Shown in pieces: positions 9,280-16,763 of a DNA stretch of 32,760 nucleotides (within the stretch, counting starts at the first letter, position 1; every line of letters begins with the position of its first letter). Origin of the DNA: a virus; IMG/VR virus record IMGVR_UViG_3300042465_002830, positions 1 through 32,760 of that record, one strand, 5' to 3'. The notes beneath the pieces are model-generated. The model had not been told where the DNA came from. It was given only the letters and a program-made list of their open reading frames with translations, and searched no databases. The position numbers and the translations under genes were made by a program.

Positions 9280-9311
9280 TTTGGTAGTTTGAGAATTATT
9301 TTGTATCTTTG
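9280..9311 (+). promoter_or_regulatory. Bacteroidetes-type primary sigma promoter of the glycosyltransferase cassette
   Basis: TTTG at 9280-9283 and TATCTTTG at 9304-9311, 20 nt apart, match the Bacteroidetes -33 TTTG / -7 TAnnTTTG promoter. The ATG follows 16 nt after the -7 box. No ATAYTTAT element lies here, so this cassette appears to be read by host polymerase and differently from its structural neighbours. Confidence 0.7.
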
Positions 9312-9327
9312 TTACAATTAATAAAAT

Positions 9328-11508
9328 ATGTCTAAAAAGAAGTTACTTTATGTTGCGCCTCACTTATCTACGGGAGGACAACCACAATACCTATATAAAC
9401 AGGTAAAACATTTTATTAAAAATTTTGATATCCAAGTTGTTGAGATAAACAACAGCGGAGGACATGCTTTTGTGGTTCAAAAAAATAGAATAAAATCATT
9501 AGTAGAGGTTCATACATTGGGAGATGATAAATCAGAAATACTTAATATAATAAGTGAATTTAAACCCGATATTATACATTTTCAGGAAATACCACAATTT
9601 GATTTAGCTCCATTTATATTAGACCAGATTTTTACAAAAGATAGAAATTATTTTATTATAGCATCTACGCATGGTTCATATACAAATCCATCGGAAATAG
9701 TTTACCACCCAGATAGATACATTTTAGTATCTGAATGGAGTAGACAAAGATTCATTGATACTGGAGTTGAAACTATGTTATGGGAATATCCAATCGAAGA
9801 ATATAAATTTGATAAAGAAGCTGCACAAAAAGAATTAGGATTTGAATCAGATTGGAAACATATTCTTAATGTTGGATTATTTGCACCAGGTAAGAACCAA
9901 GGTGAAATATTTGCATTAGCAACTCAATTGGAAAAATATAAAATTAAATTTCACTTTGTAGGAAATCAAGCTGGAAACTTTGAAGATTATTGGGCACCAT
10001 TGATGAAACACAAACCATACAATTGTGTGATATGGGGAGAGCGTGATGATGTAGATAAATTTTATGCAGCAAGTGATATGTTTTATTTTAGTTCAAAGTT
10101 GGAATTAAATCCACTTTCAATTAAGGAAGCATTAAGTTATAAACTACCATCAATATTCAGAAAACTCCACACTTATTTAGATACCTATGATAATAACCCG
10201 TTAGTAACATATATTAATGAAGATTTAAAAGCAACAAAGAAAGTTATATTAGATACACTTAACCCCGAGTTCAATGAAATTCCTGGTTGGTTTGCATATG
10301 ATGAATTATATAATGAATTTGTTAATGAAGCAAAGGATGGTGATACATTTGTAGAAGTTGGTACATGGTTTGGTAAATCAACAAATTATTTAGCAACAAA
10401 AATAAAAGAATCTAAAAAAGATATTAAGTTTATAACGGTAGATACGTTTAAGGGAACTGATAATGAGGAATTGCACCAAAATATAGTTGGAGCATTTAAC
10501 GGAGATATATTTTATGAATTCATAGATAATACAGTACTTTCAGAAAACTATGGTTCATTTGAAATAATAAAAGATACATCACATAACGCAGCTAACCAAT
10601 TTAGTAATGGTAGTATTGATTATATAATGTTAGATGCTGGGCATAGTTATGAAGATGTGAAAGATGATATTCATTTTTGGTATAACAAAGTAAAACCTGG
10701 TGGAACTATTAGTGGTGATGATTATGGTGGAAGTTTCTTTCCCGGTGTTACTCAAGCAGTTAATGAATTCTTTTATGACCAATGTACAATTGGATTTAGA
10801 AATTGGAGAAAGCAAAAACCTCGTATTCAAATAAAGCATTTATTGACTAGACCAGATGATATGAGAGAGATGGTATCTATTCAATCTCTTAAGCAATTGG
10901 AAAAATACGGAATTGTATATCAACCAATTGTTAATAAAGTATATGAGGGATTCGCACCTGCTGAAAATTGTAGAAGACCGGAGCATATAAGTAAAGATAA
11001 TAAGCCTGGTGAATTATATCCTGGTGCTGGTTTGGGTTGGATGACTGGTAGACACTATGGATGTTATTTAGCACATAGGGGAGCATTGGAAACTATGGAT
11101 ACTGAAAACTTTGATTACACTTTAATATTTGAAGCAGATGCGTTTATCTATACTGGATTAGAAGAATTTGTAGAAATTGTACATAGAGCTTGTTTTATTT
11201 CAGAAAGAGATAATGTACCATTCATTTCATTTGCAGATAATCCATCAAGAGAAAAAACAAAAATAGATGAATTATTTTCAAAAACAGCATTTAATCAGGA
11301 TTTGGCACATTGTTATTTAATTCCAAATAGAGAGAAGCAATGGTGGTTAGATAGAATACAAGATTGTGGATGGGATGTTGGTGACCTTTGGTTTAATCAC
11401 GTTTTCTATAATCATCCAAGACCTCGTTATACAACAAATAAAATGTATAGTAAACAGGCCGAAGGATATTCTCTATTGGATTTAACAGTTAAAACTTGGA
11501 ATACATGA
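9328..11508 (+). CDS. Trifunctional glycosyltransferase-methyltransferase-glycosyltransferase fusion
   Basis: A 726-residue cytoplasmic protein with three apparent domains. Residues 1-320 resemble a GT-B family 4 glycosyltransferase (LYVAPHLSTGGQPQYLYKQV at the N-terminus, LNVGLFAPGKNQGE and the donor-side region FSSKLELNPLSIKEAL). Residues about 325-480 are a class I SAM methyltransferase (motif I FVEVGTWFGKST near 340, IDYIMLDAGHSYEDV, VKPGGTISGDDY), like the Methyltransf_24 group. Residues about 500-726 resemble a GT25-type GT-A enzyme (TRPDDMREM, GRHYGCYLAH, and the DxD-like LIFEADAF at 599-606). It is driven by a host-type promoter and overlaps the next gene by ATGA. The enzyme probably builds or modifies a glycan together with the TibC-like protein downstream. 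Sugar donors and acceptor are unknown; the first two domain calls are firmer than the third. Confidence 0.8.
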   Translation: MSKKKLLYVAPHLSTGGQPQYLYKQVKHFIKNFDIQVVEINNSGGHAFVVQKNRIKSLVEVHTLGDDKSEILNIISEFKPDIIHFQEIPQFDLAPFILDQIFTKDRNYFIIASTHGSYTNPSEIVYHPDRYILVSEWSRQRFIDTGVETMLWEYPIEEYKFDKEAAQKELGFESDWKHILNVGLFAPGKNQGEIFALATQLEKYKIKFHFVGNQAGNFEDYWAPLMKHKPYNCVIWGERDDVDKFYAASDMFYFSSKLELNPLSIKEALSYKLPSIFRKLHTYLDTYDNNPLVTYINEDLKATKKVILDTLNPEFNEIPGWFAYDELYNEFVNEAKDGDTFVEVGTWFGKSTNYLATKIKESKKDIKFITVDTFKGTDNEELHQNIVGAFNGDIFYEFIDNTVLSENYGSFEIIKDTSHNAANQFSNGSIDYIMLDAGHSYEDVKDDIHFWYNKVKPGGTISGDDYGGSFFPGVTQAVNEFFYDQCTIGFRNWRKQKPRIQIKHLLTRPDDMREMVSIQSLKQLEKYGIVYQPIVNKVYEGFAPAENCRRPEHISKDNKPGELYPGAGLGWMTGRHYGCYLAHRGALETMDTENFDYTLIFEADAFIYTGLEEFVEIVHRACFISERDNVPFISFADNPSREKTKIDELFSKTAFNQDLAHCYLIPNREKQWWLDRIQDCGWDVGDLWFNHVFYNHPRPRYTTNKMYSKQAEGYSLLDLTVKTWNT

Positions 11509-12653
11509 TATACGATAATTTAAAAAAGAATATAAATCCAATTGTAAATGTTGAGAACAAAGTAGTGATACATTTTGTTAGAGGACCTTTTGTAGAAATC
11601 AAAGGAGGTAAAGTTGCTGAATACAAAGTTGAATTTATAGATAATAATACTGGTAGAATTGTTTACTCAACTACTGTTGGTAATAATTGTTGGTGTAAAT
11701 GTAGTGTTGAATATTTTGTTAATTGGAAAATTAACATATATGAAAACGGAAAAATGTGGCATCAACATTTATATAATGCAAAAGATAAAAGAATTTATAT
11801 CGCATTAGATTCAAGCGCTTTGGGTGATTCATTGTCTTGGTTTCCATATGCAGATGAGTTTAGAAAAAAACATAATTGTAAGGTAATTGTATCTACATTT
11901 ATGAATGATATGTTTATAGACAAATATCCGCAACTTGAATTTGTTAGTCCTGGCACAAATGTTTCCGATTTATACGCAATGTACAGTATTGGATTATTTT
12001 ATAATGAAGATAACAATGTAAACCAAATGAGAAATCCAATAGACCCAAAAACAGTTACATTGCAAAAAATGTGTTCTGATATTTTGGGATTGGAATACAA
12101 AGAAGTAAAACCAAAAATAAAAGATATTAAAACAAAAATAGACCCAAATCTTAAACAAGTATGTATTGGTGTATTTGGAACAGCACAATCTAAGTTTTGG
12201 AATAATCCAACCGGATGGCAGGATGTGGTAGATTGGTTAAATAATAAAGGATATACGGTAAGATTACTTTCTAAAGAGGGAGATGATTATATGGGAAATA
12301 AATTACCAAAAGGAATTATTCATCAACCAAAAGGACCTATTGAAGTAGTTATGATGGAAATGTTAAAATCAAAAGCATTCATTGGTATTGGTAGTGGGTT
12401 AAGTTGGTTAAGTTGGAGTTTAAATGTTCCTACTGTACTGATTAGTGGATTCTCATATGATTGGGCCGAAATGCAAGATTGTATTAGAATTGCAGCACCT
12501 AAAGGTAAATGTGAAGGGTGCTTTAATAGGCTTAAGTTGGATGCTGGTGATTGGAATTGGTGCCCTGACCATAAAGGTACGGAAAGACAATTCGAGTGTA
12601 CAAAATCAATAACTTCGGATATGGTAATAAAAGAATTGGAAAAATTTTTATAA
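11505..12653 (+). CDS. TibC/Aah-type autotransporter O-heptosyltransferase homologue
   Basis: A 382-residue GT-B glycosyltransferase. The ATG at 11505 overlaps the TGA of the preceding gene (ATGA), favouring it over a TTG three codons earlier and implying translational coupling. Family landmarks of the strand-loop-strand O-heptosyltransferases are clear: DSSALGDSLSWFPYADEFR (102-120), LEFVSPGTNVSDLYAMY, DILGLEYKEVKP, AQSKFWNNPTGWQDVVD, IGIGSGLSWLSW (294-304) and VLISGFS. The iron-binding cysteine motif is complete: C336, C339, C353 and C365 (CEGCFN, GDWNWCPDHKGTERQFECTK). D108 lies in the ALGD motif that carries the proposed catalytic Asp. Known members transfer heptose to Ser or Thr of AIDA-I/TibA-type adhesins in the cytoplasm. 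Here the nearest comparable substrates are the phage fibres; donor and target are inferred. Confidence 0.88.
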   Translation: MIYDNLKKNINPIVNVENKVVIHFVRGPFVEIKGGKVAEYKVEFIDNNTGRIVYSTTVGNNCWCKCSVEYFVNWKINIYENGKMWHQHLYNAKDKRIYIALDSSALGDSLSWFPYADEFRKKHNCKVIVSTFMNDMFIDKYPQLEFVSPGTNVSDLYAMYSIGLFYNEDNNVNQMRNPIDPKTVTLQKMCSDILGLEYKEVKPKIKDIKTKIDPNLKQVCIGVFGTAQSKFWNNPTGWQDVVDWLNNKGYTVRLLSKEGDDYMGNKLPKGIIHQPKGPIEVVMMEMLKSKAFIGIGSGLSWLSWSLNVPTVLISGFSYDWAEMQDCIRIAAPKGKCEGCFNRLKLDAGDWNWCPDHKGTERQFECTKSITSDMVIKELEKFL

Positions 12654-12668
12654 AAACAAAAAAACAAT

Positions 12669-12687
12669 ATACTTATATATATAAACA
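12669..12687 (+). promoter_or_regulatory. ATACTTATATATA element, proposed late promoter
   Basis: ATACTTATATATATAAACA, 15 nt before the ATG at 12703; the core octamer is 12669-12676. It is nearly identical to the element before the paralogue at 8989, suggesting that the promoter and gene were duplicated together. Confidence 0.45.
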
Positions 12688-12702
12688 ATAAAAAACAAAA
12701 TT

Positions 12703-13083
12703 ATGGCAGCATTGGATAACATTCCGCAAAAACAATCTATTGAGATTGAAATTGTAAAATTAGATGAAAACGTTCTAAAAACAATTACAGACTTAAATCA
12801 AAAATCAAATACAATCATTTCTGATTTTGGTAATATCTACATTAGAAAAAAAGAATTACAAGAAGAATTAGTGAGATTGGATTCTCTTTTAGAAGAAGCT
12901 GAGGCCCAATTTAAATCAGTTAATGCTGAGTTAAAAGAAGTAGCAGATGAATTGGATGAAAAATATCCTCAAGGTAGAATTAACATACAAGATGGTACAA
13001 TTCAATATCAACCGGGTGCATTAAGTAGAAAACAATTAGCTGAAAAGCAATTAGCTGAACAACAAGCAAATAAAGCTAAATAA
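12703..13083 (+). CDS. Coiled-coil small protein, paralogue of the 8989 gene
   Basis: A 126-residue protein, largely one long helix (residues about 20-90) with heptad Leu/Ile positions, then LDEKYPQGRINIQDG and a Gln/Ala/Lys-rich tail (RKQLAEKQLAEQQANKAK) with a repeated KQLAE. The shared terminal signature and helix layout make it a paralogue of the 94-residue protein at 8989; it is longer at both ends. No catalytic motif is present. It lies between the glycosyltransferase cassette and the 969-residue protein and has its own promoter-like element. Confidence 0.7.
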   Translation: MAALDNIPQKQSIEIEIVKLDENVLKTITDLNQKSNTIISDFGNIYIRKKELQEELVRLDSLLEEAEAQFKSVNAELKEVADELDEKYPQGRINIQDGTIQYQPGALSRKQLAEKQLAEQQANKAK

Positions 13084-13104
13084 TTTCTAAAAGATTAATC
13101 CTCA

Positions 13105-13112
13105 ATATTTAT
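13105..13112 (+). promoter_or_regulatory. ATATTTAT element just before the 13118 gene
   Basis: ATATTTAT ends only 5 nt before the ATG at 13118. As a -10 box it would put the transcript start at or just after that ATG, so either the message is leaderless, the true start is the ATG at 13172, or this copy is chance. Confidence 0.3.
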
Positions 13113-13117
13113 ATGAT

Positions 13118-16027
13118 ATGAAAGGATTAGAAAAGTTTTTAGTAGAAACAATATTGGGAGAAGCGGCTCAAATGGACAAAGTAGTTGTTGTCTATTCGGG
13201 CCGCTTTCAACCATTTCATAAGGGACACTACGCAACCTATGAAAACTTAGTACGCAAATTCGGTAAGGATAGTGTATATATCGGAACTTCTAATGTTACC
13301 GATTCAAAAAAATCTCCATTTAATTTTAAGGAAAAAAAAGCAATAATGATGCAGATGTTTGGAATACCATCATCTAAAATCGTTAATATTAAAAATCCAT
13401 ATGCGCCGGAAGAAATACTAAATAAGTATGATTCTGATACAACTGGTTTAATAGTTGTAGTAGGTGAGAAGGACCAAAATCGTTTAAGCGGTAAATACTT
13501 CACTCCATATAAAGGTAAGGTAGAGCAAGGATATTTAGATAAAGGATATGTGTACGCTTCGCCGGCACAATCAAATCCTATTAGTGGTACTGATGTTCGT
13601 TATTGGTTAAGTGCTGGTAGTTCAGATGATAGAAAGAAAAACTTCACAAAAGCTTATCCTAAATTTGATTCTCAAATATTCAAATTAATTACTCTTAAGT
13701 TAAAGGGATTAAAAGAATGTATTAATGAAGAAATTAAACTAAACGTAAAAGTTGGTGATACTTTGTTAATGGGTAAATTTAAAAACAAAAAAGTAGTTGT
13801 TAAATCAATAGGTGAAGATGAATGGGGAATGCCAACAATTAATGGTAAAAAGGCAGTAACATTCAGAATACCTAAAAAAGAAAACTTAAAAGAAACTGCA
13901 TCCAATGGTGGGTTTAGAGGACAAGATGAGCCTGATACATCATTTGTAGCAGATGGACAACCTAGAATATTGAATAAAGCTAAGCCTGAAGGTTGGTATA
14001 AGCAAGGTGGATATACTCAAATGGATACTCCTAAAGCAGACGCTATGAGAGGTAGGGGAAAATCAAAAGATACAGAAACTCAATTCAGAAAAGCATATTA
14101 TAAACTTAAAAATGTAACACAAAGTACATTAAACCCAGCCGATGACCCATTTAAGGTAGAAGACTGGCAGGATGCATATAGAGAAAATCCTAACGAAAAA
14201 CCTAAAAGATTTTGGGAATTGCCTGATAATCAAAAAAATACAATAATTTCAAAAGAAGATATTAAAGAAATAGTTTCCGATTTTGATTCTATATTAGATG
14301 AGATGGGACTTGGTGGTGGAGCTGGTGTAGGTTTAAGTTTGCCGGGTGGATATATTAATGGAGCACCAAAAGCTGATGATGTTAAGAAGGTTAGTAAGAA
14401 ACTTAACAACAAAGGAATGAGTGGTTATGAAGAAATTGATGAAGATAATATTCCTGGTGGTTTGGCAAAAGGATTGACACTAAACGATATTGCGGAGAAG
14501 CATGGTGTTAGTGTTGATATTATGGTAGCTCAATTTAAAAAAGGAATATCAGTTGAAATGGAACATACAACCGATAGAGAGATTGCAAAAGAAATAGCAT
14601 TAGACCATTTATTTGAAGACCCTAAGTATTACGATAAGTTAGCTAAAATAGAAAATCCAACAAACGAAGGATTAAAAGATTTAGAGAAAGAACTTGTAGT
14701 ATTATATAATAAGGCTTTTAAGATGATGCCAATGTCTCCGGCACAAATGAAAGTTAGAGCTGAGATAGACAAACTTAAAAAACAAATAGATTCATTAAAG
14801 AAAGAATCAGTAAACGAATCATTATTATTAGAAGGTGGGGCTTATGGACATATGAATCATCCGTTTGATATTGAAATGAATCTTACATTTGGTGATTTAA
14901 AACAAATTGTGGTAAGAGCACTTAATGGTGATTTAGAATTAGCAAGAGAGAAGACTGATGGACAGGCATTGGCAGTTAGTTGGGTAAATGGGAGATTGGT
15001 TGCGGCTCGTAACAAATCACACCTAAAGAACAAAGGGGCTGGTGCTATGACAATAGGACAAGTAGCAGATAAGTTTGCTGGTAGAGGTGGATTAACCGAT
15101 GCTTATAACTTCGCTATGCAAGATTTATCTAAAGCAATTGCAGCCCTATCAGAATCTCAACGTAAGAAGATATTTAAGGATGGTAGTTCGTTTATGAATT
15201 TGGAAGTAATATATCCAACCTCTGTAAATGTAATCCCTTACAATCAACCCCTATTGGTATTTCATGGTACATTTGATTATGATATCGATGGTACTATTGT
15301 AGGTGAGAACCAACAAGCGGCATCTATATTAGGTGGTATGATTAAGCAAGTAAATGCACATGTTCAATCTAAGTACACAATACAAGGACCTCCAATAAGC
15401 AAACTTCCTAAATCAGAACACCTTTCTAAATTGCAAGGGAAGTATTTAGGAATGATTTCTAAATTACAATCTGAATTTGCATTACATGATTCGGATGGTG
15501 TTGCTGATTATCACCAAGCTTGGTGGACTGACTTTGTAGAAAAGAAAGCTAAGAAATTAGATTATCAACAAAAAATAGGATTAGTTAAGAGATGGGCTTT
15601 TGGTGACAAGAGTTTCCGTATAGCAACAATAACTGATGACAAGATAAGAGCTTGGGCTGACCAAACTGATAAGCAGGACCAACAAAAAATAGGAAAGCAA
15701 AACCTAATGAGATTTGAGGAGATATTTTTAGGAGTTGGTGCGGATGTATTATCCTTTATGGACTCGGTTCTTACAGCAAACCCTGATAGTGCTAAAAGAC
15801 AAATGGTAGCTCGTTTACAATCAACTATATCTCAAGTAAAAGCAAGTGGAGACCCTAAGAAAATTGAAAAATTAAAATTAGAATTATCTCGCTTAAATGC
15901 ACTTGGTGGATTTGAAAAAATTGTACCAAATGAAGGTATTGTATTTGTCTATGGTGGTAACACTTACAAATTAACAGGTGCATTCGCACCCCTAAATCAA
16001 ATTTTAGGAATATTTTTCGATAAATAA
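13118..16027 (+). CDS. 969-aa multidomain protein: HxGH nucleotidyltransferase plus KxDG ligase-like domain
   Basis: Residues 20-165 are a cytidylyltransferase/NMN adenylyltransferase-type domain: VVVVYSGRFQPFHKGH (HxGH at 34-37), and ISGTDVR at 155-161 as the second nucleotide-binding motif. A small beta domain (205-255) follows. Near 470-520 a region reading VEMEHTTDREIAKEIALDHL resembles the phage DUF5661 family. The C-terminal part (573-969) holds EKTDGQALAV (K612, D614, G615), NLEVIYP (E696) and LLVFHGTFDYD, consistent with a nucleotidyltransferase/ligase-superfamily fold with K612 as candidate nucleotidyl lysine. T4 prohead-protease-like sites (L/I-x-E before A/G) occur at ILGE15/A16 and LLLE572/G573. 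An alternative start at 13172 gives MDKVVVVYSG. It may be a head-packaged enzyme or precursor; substrates are unknown. Confidence 0.72.
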   Translation: MKGLEKFLVETILGEAAQMDKVVVVYSGRFQPFHKGHYATYENLVRKFGKDSVYIGTSNVTDSKKSPFNFKEKKAIMMQMFGIPSSKIVNIKNPYAPEEILNKYDSDTTGLIVVVGEKDQNRLSGKYFTPYKGKVEQGYLDKGYVYASPAQSNPISGTDVRYWLSAGSSDDRKKNFTKAYPKFDSQIFKLITLKLKGLKECINEEIKLNVKVGDTLLMGKFKNKKVVVKSIGEDEWGMPTINGKKAVTFRIPKKENLKETASNGGFRGQDEPDTSFVADGQPRILNKAKPEGWYKQGGYTQMDTPKADAMRGRGKSKDTETQFRKAYYKLKNVTQSTLNPADDPFKVEDWQDAYRENPNEKPKRFWELPDNQKNTIISKEDIKEIVSDFDSILDEMGLGGGAGVGLSLPGGYINGAPKADDVKKVSKKLNNKGMSGYEEIDEDNIPGGLAKGLTLNDIAEKHGVSVDIMVAQFKKGISVEMEHTTDREIAKEIALDHLFEDPKYYDKLAKIENPTNEGLKDLEKELVVLYNKAFKMMPMSPAQMKVRAEIDKLKKQIDSLKKESVNESLLLEGGAYGHMNHPFDIEMNLTFGDLKQIVVRALNGDLELAREKTDGQALAVSWVNGRLVAARNKSHLKNKGAGAMTIGQVADKFAGRGGLTDAYNFAMQDLSKAIAALSESQRKKIFKDGSSFMNLEVIYPTSVNVIPYNQPLLVFHGTFDYDIDGTIVGENQQAASILGGMIKQVNAHVQSKYTIQGPPISKLPKSEHLSKLQGKYLGMISKLQSEFALHDSDGVADYHQAWWTDFVEKKAKKLDYQQKIGLVKRWAFGDKSFRIATITDDKIRAWADQTDKQDQQKIGKQNLMRFEEIFLGVGADVLSFMDSVLTANPDSAKRQMVARLQSTISQVKASGDPKKIEKLKLELSRLNALGGFEKIVPNEGIVFVYGGNTYKLTGAFAPLNQILGIFFDK

Positions 16028-16046
16028 TCGTTTTCTGAATTTTGAT

Positions 16047-16059
16047 ATACTTATATATA
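16047..16059 (+). promoter_or_regulatory. ATACTTATATATA element, proposed late promoter of the packaging genes
   Basis: ATACTTATATATA, with the core octamer 24 nt before the ATG at 16079. Same variant as before 8989 and 12703. Confidence 0.45.
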
Positions 16060-16078
16060 CAAATATATCGTAAGTAAT

Positions 16079-16762
16079 ATGGCAAAGGAATTCAATAAAA
16101 AGTTTATGCACCCAACGCGTAGAAAGTTGGTAGATATGGTAATGCATGGTGCTGAATATGAAAAAGAATCATTTATTTCATTTTCTGGAGCAGATAAAGA
16201 AATTATAAAACGTAAAGTTGGTGAAAAATGGACTGATGAAGATGGTAAGTCTTGGGAGCAATTAGAAGCAGGTAAAGTACAAACATCAGAATTGGGTGAT
16301 ATAATGGCCGAAACAAGAGCTTACTTAGATAAGTTAAACACTTGTAAATCGGATAAGTGTAAAACAATCAAAATAGGTAGAGTTGATAAAAAGTTAATAT
16401 CTAAAACTGGATATTGTTTACATTGTCTTACATTAAGAGAAGCCCAAATAAAATATGATGGATTGTGGGAAGCCTATGAAGATTATAAAATATTTTCTAA
16501 TATGATTGCATATGGTAACGATGTAGTGGCTCAATTTAAACAAGCATACAAAGATGCTAAACAAACATATGAAGTAGTTCAAGAAGATGGCAAGATTGAA
16601 ACTTGGAGTATGGAGAGAGATGTTGAAGAACTTAAAGCAGAAATCCTTTTGGAGATTGTTAAATTTGAAGGTGAGATTGAACAGGCTACAAAACTAAGAA
16701 ATGAGGCTTACGATAAATTAAAAGATAAAAATTACGATTTAGTAAGACCACTTAACGATTAG
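16079..16762 (+). CDS. Zinc-ribbon-like, coiled-coil protein upstream of the terminase
   Basis: A 227-residue charged protein. The middle has a possible metal site: C89-x4-C94 and C113-x2-C116, separated by a basic strand (KTIKIGRVDKKLISKTGY). The C-terminal third (about 165-220) is a predicted coiled coil. It lies 1 nt before the large terminase gene and shares its promoter-like element, the position of gp16 (small terminase) in T4. No direct similarity to gp16 could be recognised by eye, and its length exceeds T4 gp16 (164 aa), so the small-terminase role is a context-based possibility only. Confidence 0.6.
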   Translation: MAKEFNKKFMHPTRRKLVDMVMHGAEYEKESFISFSGADKEIIKRKVGEKWTDEDGKSWEQLEAGKVQTSELGDIMAETRAYLDKLNTCKSDKCKTIKIGRVDKKLISKTGYCLHCLTLREAQIKYDGLWEAYEDYKIFSNMIAYGNDVVAQFKQAYKDAKQTYEVVQEDGKIETWSMERDVEELKAEILLEIVKFEGEIEQATKLRNEAYDKLKDKNYDLVRPLND

Positions 16763-16763
16763 T

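Noticed and set aside
12323-12688. Minus-strand open frame opposite the TibC-like gene
   Set aside because: No family resemblance, and the + frame holds every conserved motif of the glycosyltransferase.
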